Below are positions 17,599 to 26,123 of a stretch of 64,000 nucleotides of DNA, piece by piece (positions within the stretch are counted from its first letter, which is position 1; each line of letters opens with the position of its first letter). The DNA lies in assembly GCA_049299095.1 (NCBI GenBank), contig JBAQWV010000065.1:35470-99469 (forward strand). Reading direction: 5' to 3'. The notes beneath the pieces are model-generated. The model was not told where the DNA came from and ran no database searches. It saw only the letters and a list, made by a program, of their open reading frames with translations. This DNA is from JAAEKA01 sp049299095. Lineage in GTDB: Bacteria; Chloroflexota; Anaerolineae; JAAEKA01. The translations under genes were made by a program, and so were the position numbers.

Positions 17599-18753
17599 TC
17601 ACACCACATTATGCTCGCGCACCAGATCGTCCTCGCTAAAGCGGCTGAAGCGTAGCTGGCTGATGTCCAGCGTGTGGGCGTGGCCATCCAGCACCAGTTC
17701 GGCCACCAGCAGGCCAGTGATCGGGCCGTGCATGAAGCCATGCCCGCTGAAGCCGGCCGCGATGTAGAAACCGGCTGGCTCGCGCACCGCGTCAATCACC
17801 GGATGCGCATCAGGCGTTACCTCGTACAGCCCCGCCCACTCGCTCAACAAGCCCGCCTGCGCCAACAAGGGCAACCGCCACGCGGCCGCGTCCAGGTGCT
17901 GCTCCGTCCAGGCGCGATCCACCGATTGATCGAAGCCCGGCGCTTCGTGTGGATTGGATTGGCCGGTCAGGATGCCGCGGCCCTCGCGGTGGAAATACAA
18001 GCTGCGGCTGAAATCAATCACAAAGGGGAAATCCGCGGCCAGCTCTGGCAGCGGCGTGGTCACCGCGATCTGGCGGCGCACCGGCAGCAGCGGCAAGTCT
18101 ACTCCTGCTAGTGCGGCCACTACGCCCGCCCACGGCCCGGCTGTGTTCACCACCACCGGCGTAGCAATGCTGCCCTGCGGCGTCTCCACCGCCGTGATGC
18201 GGCCTCCTTCCACACGGATACCAGTGGCCGGGGTGTCGGTGAAGATGCGCACACCCAGCCGCCGCGCGCCCGCGGCATAGCCCTGCACCACGCCGTTCGG
18301 ATCGGCCAGGCCGTCCCCCGGATGCCAGGATGCGGCCAAAATGTCGTCCATCTGCACCTGTGGGGCCAGCGCGTGCGCCTCCGCGCGCGTGAGGAGGCGC
18401 GTGGGCACACCGAGCCGGTTCTGCATGGCGATATGGCGACGAAATGCAGTCACATCGGCTTCACGGTCGAGCAGGAACAGATAGCCCGGCCAGCGCAGGT
18501 CAATATCCTGGCCCAGCTCTGCCTGAAAACGCTCCAGCATCGGCAGGCTGAGCAGCGACAGGCGCACGTTGATCTCGGTGCTGAACTGGTAGCGGATACC
18601 GCCCGCGCACTTGCCAGTGGCTTCCATGCCCAGCAGCGGGCCTTTTTCCAGCAAGACAACGTTCTGACAGCCACGCCGCGCCAAGTGATAGGCCGTGCTG
18701 ACGCCCATCACGCCGCCGCCGATGACAACCACGTTTGCAGTTTTGGGTAACAT
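17599..18753 (-). CDS. FAD-dependent amine/D-amino-acid oxidase family protein
   Basis: A 384-residue flavoprotein of the DAO (glycine/sarcosine oxidase beta) family. It has an N-terminal Rossmann motif VVVIGGGVMGVSTAYHLARRG (about 8-28) and the Glu of LLEKG for the ribose. The segment GKCAGGIRYQ contains a Cys-Ala-Gly-Gly near the flavin, and the C-terminal FAD motif is YIAAGFSGHGFMHGP. It probably oxidises a secondary or primary amine such as sarcosine, glycine or a D-amino acid; the substrate cannot be read. It has its own promoter (18799-18826). The adjacent same-strand genes encode a glyoxylate-type aminotransferase and a pterin-dependent methyltransferase, suggesting glycine/one-carbon metabolism. 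Confidence 0.85.
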   Translation of the reverse strand: MLPKTANVVVIGGGVMGVSTAYHLARRGCQNVVLLEKGPLLGMEATGKCAGGIRYQFSTEINVRLSLLSLPMLERFQAELGQDIDLRWPGYLFLLDREADVTAFRRHIAMQNRLGVPTRLLTRAEAHALAPQVQMDDILAASWHPGDGLADPNGVVQGYAAGARRLGVRIFTDTPATGIRVEGGRITAVETPQGSIATPVVVNTAGPWAGVVAALAGVDLPLLPVRRQIAVTTPLPELAADFPFVIDFSRSLYFHREGRGILTGQSNPHEAPGFDQSVDRAWTEQHLDAAAWRLPLLAQAGLLSEWAGLYEVTPDAHPVIDAVREPAGFYIAAGFSGHGFMHGPITGLLVAELVLDGHAHTLDISQLRFSRFSEDDLVREHNVV

Positions 18754-18798
18754 GAGAACTCCGAGGGGAAGGGGGTCGCGCGAGCGCGTCGCTGGTTA

Positions 18799-18826
18799 AG
18801 TATAGCCAGTCAGGGGGTGCTGTCAA
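18799..18826 (-). promoter_or_regulatory. Promoter of the FAD oxidase gene
   Basis: TTGACA (18826-18821), 16-bp spacer, TATACT (18804-18799) on the minus strand. The start is predicted near 18792, about 39 nt before the ATG. Confidence 0.75.
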
Positions 18827-18836
18827 TAGAGGAAGG

Positions 18837-18862
18837 TGCGACGCCGCGCGCGCGGCGTCGCA
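18837..18862. repeat. Perfect 26-bp GC palindrome between aminotransferase and oxidase genes
   Basis: TGCGACGCCGCGC and its exact reverse complement meet at 18849/18850. It lies 14 bp past the stop of the aminotransferase gene and upstream of the next promoter. No T-run follows, so it is an imperfect terminator candidate or an mRNA-end stabiliser. Confidence 0.6.
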
Positions 18863-18876
18863 TTTGTAACTGGGGA

Positions 18877-19956
18877 TCAGGCCGCAAGGAACTCGGTCAG
18901 GGCGTCGAGCAGGGCTTGCATGTCCGCGTCGGTGACGTCGCCCATATGCGCGATACGCATGGTCTTGCCCTTGAGGTCGCCGTAGCCGTTGGAGATCGCC
19001 ATGCCGCGGCTTTTCAAAAACTTGCTCAGCGCGGCGTAGTCCACACCCGGCGTGTTTTCGATACAGGTTACCGTCTGCGAGCGATGCCCCTCGGCCGCGT
19101 ACAGGGCAAAGCCGTGCTCGGTGGCCCAGGTGCGCGTCCTCTCGGCCAGGCGACGATGCCGCGCTACGCGTGCATCCAGTCCTTCGGCCAGGATGTGATC
19201 AAGTTGTAAATCCGCCGCGCGCAGCAAGCTGATGGCTGGCGTGGCCGGGGTGGTGCTTTTCACCAGATACTTTTCCAGCACCAGGAAGTCAAAATACCAG
19301 CCGCGGCCGGTCACTTCGCGCGCGCGCGCCAGGGTGCGATCGCTGACCGCGGCGAAAGCCAGGCCGGGCGGCAACGCCAGCGCCTTTTGCGACGAAGTAA
19401 GACAGATGTCCAGCCCCCAGGCATCGGTGGCGATCCAGTCGCCTGCGATGCTGCTGACTGCATCCACGAAGAGCAGGGTGTCGGGGTAGCGCGCATGGAG
19501 CAAGGCCGCGATTTCGTCCACCGGGCTGGTGGCGCCAGTGCTGGTCTCGTTCTGCACCACGGTGATCGCATCCCACTCGCTGCCCGCCAGTGCCGCGTCT
19601 ACATCGGCGGCGCGCACCGGCTGGCCCCAGGGGACATCGAAGCGCACAGCTTGCTTGCCGCAGCCGACGCTGACCTCGTGCCAGCGTTGGCTGAACGCGC
19701 CGTTGACGAAATTGGCAACGCGTCGCCCCTCGCGCACGCCGTTGCGGATGGCGGCTTCCTGCAAGCCGGAACCGGAGGATGCCAGAATGTAGACACGATG
19801 TTCAGTTTGAAAAACCTGCTTGATTTTACTTTCGACGCTGCCAATCAGCGCGTCGCAATCGCTGCTGCGGTGGCCGATCATGGGGCCAGTCTGGGCTTGC
19901 AGCACGTCAGGGCGCACTTCGGTCGGGCCAGGGATGAATAAACGGGTGTGAGACAT
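18877..19956 (-). CDS. Class V aminotransferase (serine/alanine-glyoxylate type)
   Basis: A 359-residue PLP enzyme of fold type I. The opening MSHTRLFIPGPTEVRPDVL and PMIGHRSSD are typical of alanine-glyoxylate/serine-pyruvate aminotransferases. The cofactor Asp is in VDAVSSIAGD, and the Schiff-base Lys is in LTSSQKALALPPGLA. The likely reaction is amino transfer from Ser or Ala to glyoxylate or pyruvate. (S)-ureidoglycine and 2-aminoethylphosphonate aminotransferases are related possibilities. It precedes the FAD oxidase gene on the same strand (123 bp). No convincing promoter was found. Confidence 0.87.
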   Translation of the reverse strand: MSHTRLFIPGPTEVRPDVLQAQTGPMIGHRSSDCDALIGSVESKIKQVFQTEHRVYILASSGSGLQEAAIRNGVREGRRVANFVNGAFSQRWHEVSVGCGKQAVRFDVPWGQPVRAADVDAALAGSEWDAITVVQNETSTGATSPVDEIAALLHARYPDTLLFVDAVSSIAGDWIATDAWGLDICLTSSQKALALPPGLAFAAVSDRTLARAREVTGRGWYFDFLVLEKYLVKSTTPATPAISLLRAADLQLDHILAEGLDARVARHRRLAERTRTWATEHGFALYAAEGHRSQTVTCIENTPGVDYAALSKFLKSRGMAISNGYGDLKGKTMRIAHMGDVTDADMQALLDALTEFLAA

Positions 19957-20083
19957 GGGAAACCTCTGTGTTTTGGTGGATAGCGGTAAATTGGGAGCGT
20001 TTCACCGTAAAAGGGGGTGAGGGGGTGTGGCGTGCAAAGGGCGAGCCGCTCGTGGCGACGGGAAACCAGATGGCTTCCGCCTG

Positions 20084-20126
20084 CTACCCCGCAATGACTG
20101 TCGCCTCTTCAGCCATTGCGGGGTAG
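20084..20126. repeat. Inverted repeat with perfect 13-bp arms
   Basis: CTACCCCGCAATG (20084-20096) and CATTGCGGGGTAG (20114-20126) with a 17-nt loop. It lies in the 221-bp gap between the aminotransferase start and the methyltransferase stop. It could end the methyltransferase transcript or be a dispersed REP-like element. Confidence 0.6.
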
Positions 20127-20177
20127 TAAACGACCGTGATAGGATACCAGCGCCTCGTCTACCTTTTTGGTTGTTTT

Positions 20178-21101
20178 CTAGCCGCGGCGTGCTTCACGGG
20201 CGGCACGTCGCGCCGCCCGCTCATCCTGCCCGCTTGCAGCCGCGGGCGTGTCGGCAGTGGTCAGTTGGCGCTGGGCTTGAATCCAGTTGGCGCAGTTGTC
20301 GTCGTGGCCCATCATCACGTCCCCCGCACGGATCGCGGCCATGATCTCGGCCTCCAGCGGGTTGGTGATGGCACACGGCAGCCCGGCAGCCATCGCCATT
20401 GTCAGGAAGGTAGCATTGAGGGTCTTGCGGTTGGGCAGGCCAAAGGAGATATTGCTGGCCCCGCATACGGCGTTGCAGCCCAGTTCCTCGCGCACCATGC
20501 GCACGATCTGAAACAAGGTGTTGCCCGCATTTTGCACTGCGCCCACTGGCATCGCCAGCGGGTCAATCAGCACATCCTCGCGCGGGATGCCGTATCGTTC
20601 TGCGCGTTCGACGATCTTCTTGGCGACCAGAAACCGTTCACGCGGGTCGTAGGAAATGCCGGTCTCGTCGTTGCTGATGGCAATCACCGCGGCGCCGCGC
20701 TCGGCCACAAGGGGCAGCACTGCTTCCAGCCGTTCTTCTTCGCCAGTGACGGAGTTGACCAGCGGCTTGCCTTTGGCTGCCTTCAACCCGGCTTCCAGCG
20801 CCTTCAGCACCGACGAATCGATGCACAGCGGCACGTCTACGGTCTCCTGCACTAGCCGCACCGCTTCGGCCATCAATTCGGCCTCGTCGGTGAGGGGGAC
20901 GCCTGCGTTGATGTCCAGCACATGCGCGCCCGCCTGTACTTGCGCGAGTGCGTCCGCGATCACGCGGCTGAAGTCTCCTGCGGCCATCTCCGCGGCCAGT
21001 AGTTTGCGGCCAGTCGGGTTGATGCGTTCACCAATGATCACGAAGGGCAGGTCGGGGCCAATTACAACAGTCTTCTGAGGAGAGCGAAGCACAGTCTGCA
21101 T
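20178..21101 (-). CDS. Pterin-binding methyltransferase (methyl-H4folate:corrinoid type)
   Basis: A 307-residue pterin-binding TIM barrel related to AcsE/MtgA/MetH pterin domains. Visible motifs are VIIGERINPTGRK (about 21-33), the pterin-site DINAGVPLTDE (about 63-73), CIDSSVLKALEAGLKAAKG, and the substrate-loop Asn in GASNISFGLPNRKTLN. It would move a methyl group between methyl-tetrahydrofolate and a corrinoid protein or cobalamin. No corrinoid protein is nearby, so direction and partner are unknown. The last 30 residues are an Ala/Arg-rich tail unlike the family. It is transcribed from its own promoter with a structured leader of about 90 nt. Dihydropteroate synthase is the alternative, but the GERINPTG start argues against it. 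Confidence 0.85.
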   Translation of the reverse strand: MQTVLRSPQKTVVIGPDLPFVIIGERINPTGRKLLAAEMAAGDFSRVIADALAQVQAGAHVLDINAGVPLTDEAELMAEAVRLVQETVDVPLCIDSSVLKALEAGLKAAKGKPLVNSVTGEEERLEAVLPLVAERGAAVIAISNDETGISYDPRERFLVAKKIVERAERYGIPREDVLIDPLAMPVGAVQNAGNTLFQIVRMVREELGCNAVCGASNISFGLPNRKTLNATFLTMAMAAGLPCAITNPLEAEIMAAIRAGDVMMGHDDNCANWIQAQRQLTTADTPAAASGQDERAARRAAREARRG

Positions 21102-21197
21102 ACTTAAATTACTCCTGACAAATTACCCGCTTGCTGGCACGGTCGTGCCGGGCAAGGTTAGAAAGTTCGTTCCCGCTGGCACAAGTTGCCGCGGGCT

Positions 21198-21226
21198 ATT
21201 GTACTCGTAGTTCAAGGTTGTGGCAA
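21198..21226 (-). promoter_or_regulatory. Promoter of the pterin-binding methyltransferase gene
   Basis: TTGCCA (21226-21221), 17-bp spacer, TACAAT (21203-21198) on the minus strand. The transcribed leader (about 21191-21102) can fold CCCGC/GCGGG and a nested CTTGC-GGCAC/GTGCC-GCAAG hairpin. The rest of the 314-bp gap (21102-21415) holds a hairpin, ATGCCG/CGGCAT, at 21245-21272 and no gene. Confidence 0.7.
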
Positions 21227-21415
21227 TCTACGCCAGACGCGACAATGCCGAGCAGCTTGCATTGCCCGGCATCATCACACCACACCCATATCTCTAAAAC
21301 TCTTTTTTTCGCTGCACACCGGGAGGTATCCGGTAATACTCATCCCTCAACAATCATTCTTCGTCAGCCCGATGTGGCAGCGCTTCTTAGCAGATTAGCG
21401 GCGCTTCTGCGCCGG

Positions 21416-22081
21416 TCACGATCCTGCTAATGCCTGCAAGGCACTGGCGTCGGTCACGTAAATGCGTCGGTAACCCAGTTCCACCATGCCGTCAGCCTTG
21501 AAGCCGCGCAGGATGGTGCTGACCGTCTCGCGGTAGGTTCCCAGCATGTCGGCCAGCGATTGATGGCTGGTGCGAATGGCGCCACGCTCGCTGCTGTTGG
21601 AGAGGTCAAGCAGCAGCTTGGCCAGCCGTTGTGGCAGCTTTTTGTAAGCAACTTCTTCCAGCCGGTCTTCAACCTGACGCAGACGACGCCCAAAGGTTTG
21701 CAACATGCCCCAGCCGATGATCGGATAGCGTTCGGTCATCGTGCGCGCCGCGGTTTCCGGCAACACCCAGATCGTTGTCTCTTCCAACGCTTCAGCGAAG
21801 GTAGCCTGAGCGGTGTCGCGGGTGATCATCGCTCCGTCGCCGAAGATAGCACCGGGGCCGAGCCGTGACAGCATCATGCGGCGGCCTTCCTTGTTTTGAC
21901 AGACCAGTTGAGCACGGCCATTCATCAAAATGAACAACTTGGAAGCCAGGTCGTCCGGCGTGGCGATGACATCGCCAGTGCGATAGGTGCGCGTTACAAT
22001 GGCCTTTTGAAAGTCAACATCGCCTTCCGTAGCCGTTGCTATTAACTGAGAAAGGGGCGTTTTTCGTTTTGTTGCACTCAT
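21416..22081 (-). CDS. Crp/Fnr-family transcriptional regulator
   Basis: A 221-residue regulator. It has an N-terminal cyclic-nucleotide-binding fold (about 20-135, SKLFILMNGRAQLV and LGPGAIFGDGAMI), a long dimer helix, and a C-terminal winged helix whose recognition helix is in SLADMLGTYRETVSTILRGF (about 170-190). The N-terminal cysteines of oxygen-sensing FNR are missing, so it does not look like a 4Fe-4S sensor; the effector is unknown. It is transcribed from an exact consensus promoter. The B2-like protease gene is divergent, 257 bp away, and is a possible target. Confidence 0.9.
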   Translation of the reverse strand: MSATKRKTPLSQLIATATEGDVDFQKAIVTRTYRTGDVIATPDDLASKLFILMNGRAQLVCQNKEGRRMMLSRLGPGAIFGDGAMITRDTAQATFAEALEETTIWVLPETAARTMTERYPIIGWGMLQTFGRRLRQVEDRLEEVAYKKLPQRLAKLLLDLSNSSERGAIRTSHQSLADMLGTYRETVSTILRGFKADGMVELGYRRIYVTDASALQALAGS

Positions 22082-22158
22082 GGCCTAACTCCTGCAGCAA
22101 AGCCGGTACGAGCAAGATCAAGTCATAGTCGTTCGACTTTATTTTTATTTTCGCTAGC

Positions 22159-22187
22159 ATTATAGCGTAAAATAACTTGTATGTCAA
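22159..22187 (-). promoter_or_regulatory. Consensus promoter of the Crp/Fnr gene
   Basis: TTGACA (22187-22182), 17-bp spacer, TATAAT (22164-22159) on the minus strand: an exact sigma-70-type consensus. It predicts a leader of about 70 nt. Confidence 0.85.
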
Positions 22188-22324
22188 GGCTTTGTCTAAA
22201 ATTCTAACCAAACGTTAACGTAGGCTTCCGTATTTTGTTAAAAACCTAGTCAATATATAAACAATGAAACTATCTCTCACGGGAGAATTGTCTATATTCC
22301 GTTAGCCAATCTTCCCAAGCGGGT

Positions 22325-22330
22325 GTATAA
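22325..22330 (+). promoter_or_regulatory. -10 element of the B2-like gene (leaderless)
   Basis: TATAAT ends 7 bases before the ATG at 22338, so the transcript would begin at or next to the start codon. The -35 position (22302-22307, TTAGCC) is weak. Confidence 0.5.
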
Positions 22331-22337
22331 TCTTGGT

Positions 22338-22805
22338 ATGACAGCGTTTTTTCGCGCGCCGGTGCGCTTGCAACGCGGCTTGGTTTACACCGCGGCTTTG
22401 CTGCGTGCGCTGACCAACGCTCGGCAGCGCGCCCTCGTACGCGAGGCGCTGACGCTGGCCCGGCAGTTGCCGCAACGCTTGGAGCAGCCGCTGCCGGAGG
22501 CGCTGGCTGGCTTGACGCCGCCAGTGGTACCCCAGCCATTACCGGAAACGACCATTCGCCAGATCGTGGATGCGCTGACCGCGTTCGGTGCGGGCCGTCC
22601 ACTTGGTATCTGCCTGCGCCGGTCGCTGCTGCGCTATTATTTTTTGCGCCGCGCCGGCCTGCCGCTGGTGATCCATTTCGGCGCGCGTCGTCAGGGCGAC
22701 GCGATTGGCGGCCATGCCTGGCTGACCCGGCAAGACCAACCGTACCATGAACAACCGCAAAATATCTTGACGCACACCGAGATGTGGCGGTTCCCCACCA
22801 CTTGA
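22338..22805 (+). CDS. Lasso-peptide-B2-like transglutaminase-fold cysteine protease
   Basis: A 155-residue protein resembling lasso peptide B2 leader peptidases (transglutaminase-like superfamily). The catalytic triad can be placed as Cys92 in LGICLRRSLLRYYFLRRAG, His126 in GGHAWL and Asp133 in TRQDQP. The N-terminal basic helix (about 1-50) is also typical. B2 proteins cut the leader from a RiPP precursor. No B1, cyclase or precursor gene is adjacent; the nearest PqqD/RRE protein and peptide are at 47.7-48.2 kb. ATG 22338 is preferred to GTG 22323 because the TATAAT lies between them. It is divergent from a Crp/Fnr gene and 57 bp before tkt. Confidence 0.75.
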   Translation: MTAFFRAPVRLQRGLVYTAALLRALTNARQRALVREALTLARQLPQRLEQPLPEALAGLTPPVVPQPLPETTIRQIVDALTAFGAGRPLGICLRRSLLRYYFLRRAGLPLVIHFGARRQGDAIGGHAWLTRQDQPYHEQPQNILTHTEMWRFPTT

Positions 22806-22862
22806 AGTCAGGCTTCAGAAGTTTTAATAAGCCTTCACTCTGCACTCACAAAGGAAAAAACT

Positions 22863-24875
22863 ATGCCCAACGAACAAGATTTGACCCAGCGAGCAATTAA
22901 CACCATCCGTTTCCTCGCGGTTGATGGCGTGCAAAAGGCTAAAAGCGGCCACCCCGGCGCGCCGATGGGCATTGCCCCGGCCGCGTATACGCTCTGGACG
23001 CGCTTTCTGAAACACAACCCCGCGCACACGCACTGGGCCGACCGCGACCGCTTTGTGCTGTCCGCCGGGCACGCCTCCATGCTGCTGTACAGTTTACTGC
23101 ACCTGACTGGCTACGATTTGCCGCTGAGCGAGCTTCAGCAGTTCCGCCAGTGGGGCAGCAAGACCCCCGGCCACCCCGAATATGGTCACACTGCGGGCGT
23201 TGAAATGACCACTGGCCCGCTGGGGCAGGGCTTTGCCAGTGCAGTGGGCATGGCGATTGCTGAACGGCATCTGGCCGCTACCTTTAACCGCCCAGGCTTC
23301 GACATTGTAGACCACTACACCTACGCTATTGTGTCAGATGGCGACCTGATGGAGGGTATTTCGCACGAAGCCGCGTCGTTGGCGGGGCATTTGCAACTCG
23401 GTCGTCTGATTTATTTGTACGACGACAACCACATTTCCATTGACGGCTCCACCAGCATTGCCTTTACCGAAGACCGCATGGCGCGCTTTGCTGCCTACGG
23501 CTGGCACACGCAGCAAGTGGCAGATGGCAACGACGTGGAAGCGATTGCCGCAGCCATCGCGGCCGCGCAAGCGGAAACCGCACGCCCCTCGATCATCGCC
23601 GTGCGCACGATTATCGGCTACGGCAGCCCCAACAAGCAGAACACCCCCGGCGTCCACGGCGAACCGCTCGGCCCGGACGAGGTCGCATTGACCAAACAGG
23701 CGCTCGACTGGCCGCTGGAGCCGACCTTCTACATTCCTGACGACGTGCTGGTACATTTCCGCCGCGCCCTGGACGAAGGCGCACAGAGCGAGCAGGCCTG
23801 GCAGGAACGTTTCGCGGCCTATGCCGCGGCTTATCCTGAGTTGGCCGCGGAGTGGGAACGGCGCTGGCGCGGCGAATTGCCCGCGGATTGGGATGCTGCG
23901 CTGCCCAATTACATGCCCGATGCCAAGGGCGACGCCACCCGCAATATTTCTGGCGTGGCAATCAATGCGCTGGCTGGTCGCGTGCCGGAACTACTCGGCG
24001 GTTCCGCGGACCTTGCTCCCTCCACCAAGACCTGGATCAAGGGCAGCCCGGCGTTCGCACCCGGCGCCTATGAAGGCCGCAACTTCCACTTTGGCGTGCG
24101 CGAGCTGGGCATGGCCGCGGCCGTTAATGGCATGATGGTACACGGAGGAGTACGACCCTACGGCGCGACCTTCCTGGTCTTTTCCGATTATCTGCGCCCC
24201 GGTGTACGTCTGGCCGCGCTGATGCAAATCCCTTCCATCTTTATCTTTACGCATGACAGCATCGGCCTGGGCGAGGACGGCCCCACGCATCAGCCGGTGG
24301 AACATTTGGCCGCACTGCGCGCGATCCCGCACCTGGTGACGCTACGCCCCGGCGACGCCAACGAGACGATTGCTGCCTGGCGCGTTGCGATGACCCACCG
24401 CGGCGGGCCCGTTGCTTTTGCCTTGACGCGGCAAAACCTGCCCACGCTGCCCGGCACGAACGCCGATCCGGCGCTGGGAGTCGGCATGGGAGGGTATGTG
24501 CTGGCTGACTGGCCGATTGATTCGGTCGGTATGCCCGTGATCCTGATCGCCACTGGCTCCGAGCTGCATCTGGCGATGGCCGCGCGCGACAAACTGGCGC
24601 AGGACGGCATTCCTGCCCGCGTGGTCAGTATGCCAAGCTGGGAACTGTTCGAAGCCCAGCCGGAAGACTATCGCAATGCAGTCTTGCCACCGGAGATCAG
24701 CGCGCGCGTCGCGGTGGAAGCCGCGCTGCCGCTGGGCTGGGATCGTTACATCGGCCCGCGCGGTCGCTTTGTAGGGATGCATGGCTTTGGCGCTTCTGCA
24801 CCCTTCCAGACGCTGTACACCGCGTTCGGCATCACCGTGGACAACGTAGTTGAGGCCGCGCTGGCAGTGGTATAG
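22863..24875 (+). CDS. tkt: Transketolase
   Basis: A 670-residue thiamine-diphosphate enzyme of the pentose phosphate pathway. The N-terminal domain has AINTIRFLAVDGVQKAKSGHPG and GPLGQGFASAVGMA, and the ThDP motif is SDGDLMEGISHEAASLAGHL with its Mg ligands near the Asp-Asn segment YDDNHISIDG. The middle pyrimidine-binding domain has GVRELGMAAAVNGM and THDSIGLGEDGPTHQPVEHLA. The C-terminal domain follows. Length is standard. AAAGGA precedes the ATG. It is the first gene of a tkt-tal-zwf-DUF2721 group serving oxidative and non-oxidative pentose phosphate steps. Confidence 0.96.
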   Translation: MPNEQDLTQRAINTIRFLAVDGVQKAKSGHPGAPMGIAPAAYTLWTRFLKHNPAHTHWADRDRFVLSAGHASMLLYSLLHLTGYDLPLSELQQFRQWGSKTPGHPEYGHTAGVEMTTGPLGQGFASAVGMAIAERHLAATFNRPGFDIVDHYTYAIVSDGDLMEGISHEAASLAGHLQLGRLIYLYDDNHISIDGSTSIAFTEDRMARFAAYGWHTQQVADGNDVEAIAAAIAAAQAETARPSIIAVRTIIGYGSPNKQNTPGVHGEPLGPDEVALTKQALDWPLEPTFYIPDDVLVHFRRALDEGAQSEQAWQERFAAYAAAYPELAAEWERRWRGELPADWDAALPNYMPDAKGDATRNISGVAINALAGRVPELLGGSADLAPSTKTWIKGSPAFAPGAYEGRNFHFGVRELGMAAAVNGMMVHGGVRPYGATFLVFSDYLRPGVRLAALMQIPSIFIFTHDSIGLGEDGPTHQPVEHLAALRAIPHLVTLRPGDANETIAAWRVAMTHRGGPVAFALTRQNLPTLPGTNADPALGVGMGGYVLADWPIDSVGMPVILIATGSELHLAMAARDKLAQDGIPARVVSMPSWELFEAQPEDYRNAVLPPEISARVAVEAALPLGWDRYIGPRGRFVGMHGFGASAPFQTLYTAFGITVDNVVEAALAVV

Positions 24876-24964
24876 CGGCCAGCGCCTGCAAGAGCTGCCA
24901 ATCGAATCCCGCGAAGAACGGTTCTGCTCTGGGTAGTACCAGGGTATGTTGAAGGAGTTTACAA

Positions 24965-26098
24965 ATGAATCCATTGGTAAAGTTACAAGACTATGGTCAG
25001 AGTATCTGGTATGACAATATCGAACGCCGGCTGCTGACTGGCGGCGGGCTGGCGCAGATGATCGCAGAAGACGGCGTGCTGGGCTTGACCTCCAACCCCA
25101 CCATCTTTGAAAAGGCGATCAGCAACAGCCACGATTACGACAGCGAGATCAGCGCACTGGGCGCAGCCGGCCGCAGCGTGTCGCACATCTACGAAGAACT
25201 GACAATTGACGACATCCGCCGGGCCACTGATCTGCTGCGACCGGTGTATGACCGCACGCAGGGCTACGACGGCTATGCCAGCCTGGAAGTCTCGCCGCAT
25301 CTGGCGTTTGACACGGAAGGCACAGTGGCAGAGGCGCGTCGCCTGTTCGCCAAGGTGGATCGCCCCAATCTGATGATTAAAGTTCCGGGCACGCCAGAAG
25401 GAGCCGTCGCACTCGAAACGTTGATCGGCGATGGCATCAACGTCAACGTGACGCTGTTGTTTGCCCAGTCCGCCTATGAAACCGCTGCGCACGCGTACAT
25501 CCGCGGGCTGGAAAAGCTGGCCGCTGCAGGCGGCGACCTGAGCCGCGTGGCGTCGGTTGCCAGCTTCTTCGTCAGCCGCATTGACAACAGCGCCGACCAA
25601 CAGATCAATACCAAACTAGCCGCGATCACGGATGCTGTCGGCCAGGCCGCGCTGCGTGCGCTGCTGGGCCAGACCGCGGTCGCCAACAGCAAGCTGGCCT
25701 ATGCCAGTTTCCAGCGCATCTTCGGCTCCGAGCGTTTCCAGCGGCTACAAAGCCAGGGCGCACGCGTGCAGCGCCTGCTGTGGGCCAGCACCAGCACCAA
25801 GAATCCGGCCTATTCGGACACCATGTATGTCGAGCCGTTGATCGGGCCGGAAACGGTGAACACCGTGCCGCAAGTGACGCTGGATGCCTATCGCGATCAT
25901 GGCGATCCGCAGCCGGGCACTGTGATGCAGGATGTGGATGGCGCGGCCGCGCACATGACCGCGCTGGCCGCAGCGGGTATCTCGCTTGACGCGATCACTG
26001 CCGATTTGTTGGCGCAAGGGGTTGTGGCCTTTGCCAAATCATATGACCAGCTGTTCGCGGTCATCAACGAGAAGAAAGCCCGCCTTGCCGCCGACTGA
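24965..26098 (+). CDS. tal: Transaldolase
   Basis: A 377-residue class I aldolase of the long transaldolase subfamily (about 360-380 residues). LQDYGQSIWYDNIERRLL is the usual start, GLTSNPTIFEKAI is the substrate loop, and the Schiff-base Lys is in NLMIKVPGTPEG (about residues 136-147). ASVASFFVSRIDNSAD and LLWASTSTKNPAYSDTMYVE are family signatures. It moves the dihydroxyacetone unit of sedoheptulose-7-phosphate to glyceraldehyde-3-phosphate. It is not fused to phosphoglucose isomerase, as some homologues are. GAAGGAG precedes the ATG; zwf follows 25 bp later. Confidence 0.96.
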   Translation: MNPLVKLQDYGQSIWYDNIERRLLTGGGLAQMIAEDGVLGLTSNPTIFEKAISNSHDYDSEISALGAAGRSVSHIYEELTIDDIRRATDLLRPVYDRTQGYDGYASLEVSPHLAFDTEGTVAEARRLFAKVDRPNLMIKVPGTPEGAVALETLIGDGINVNVTLLFAQSAYETAAHAYIRGLEKLAAAGGDLSRVASVASFFVSRIDNSADQQINTKLAAITDAVGQAALRALLGQTAVANSKLAYASFQRIFGSERFQRLQSQGARVQRLLWASTSTKNPAYSDTMYVEPLIGPETVNTVPQVTLDAYRDHGDPQPGTVMQDVDGAAAHMTALAAAGISLDAITADLLAQGVVAFAKSYDQLFAVINEKKARLAAD

Positions 26099-26123
26099 CC
26101 CGATCTTTTCAAGGAAGTACGTT

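Noticed and set aside
22323..22337. GTG at 22323 as the start of the B2-like gene
   Set aside because: The TATAAT at 22325-22330 would lie inside the coding region; ATG 22338 fits a leaderless start.
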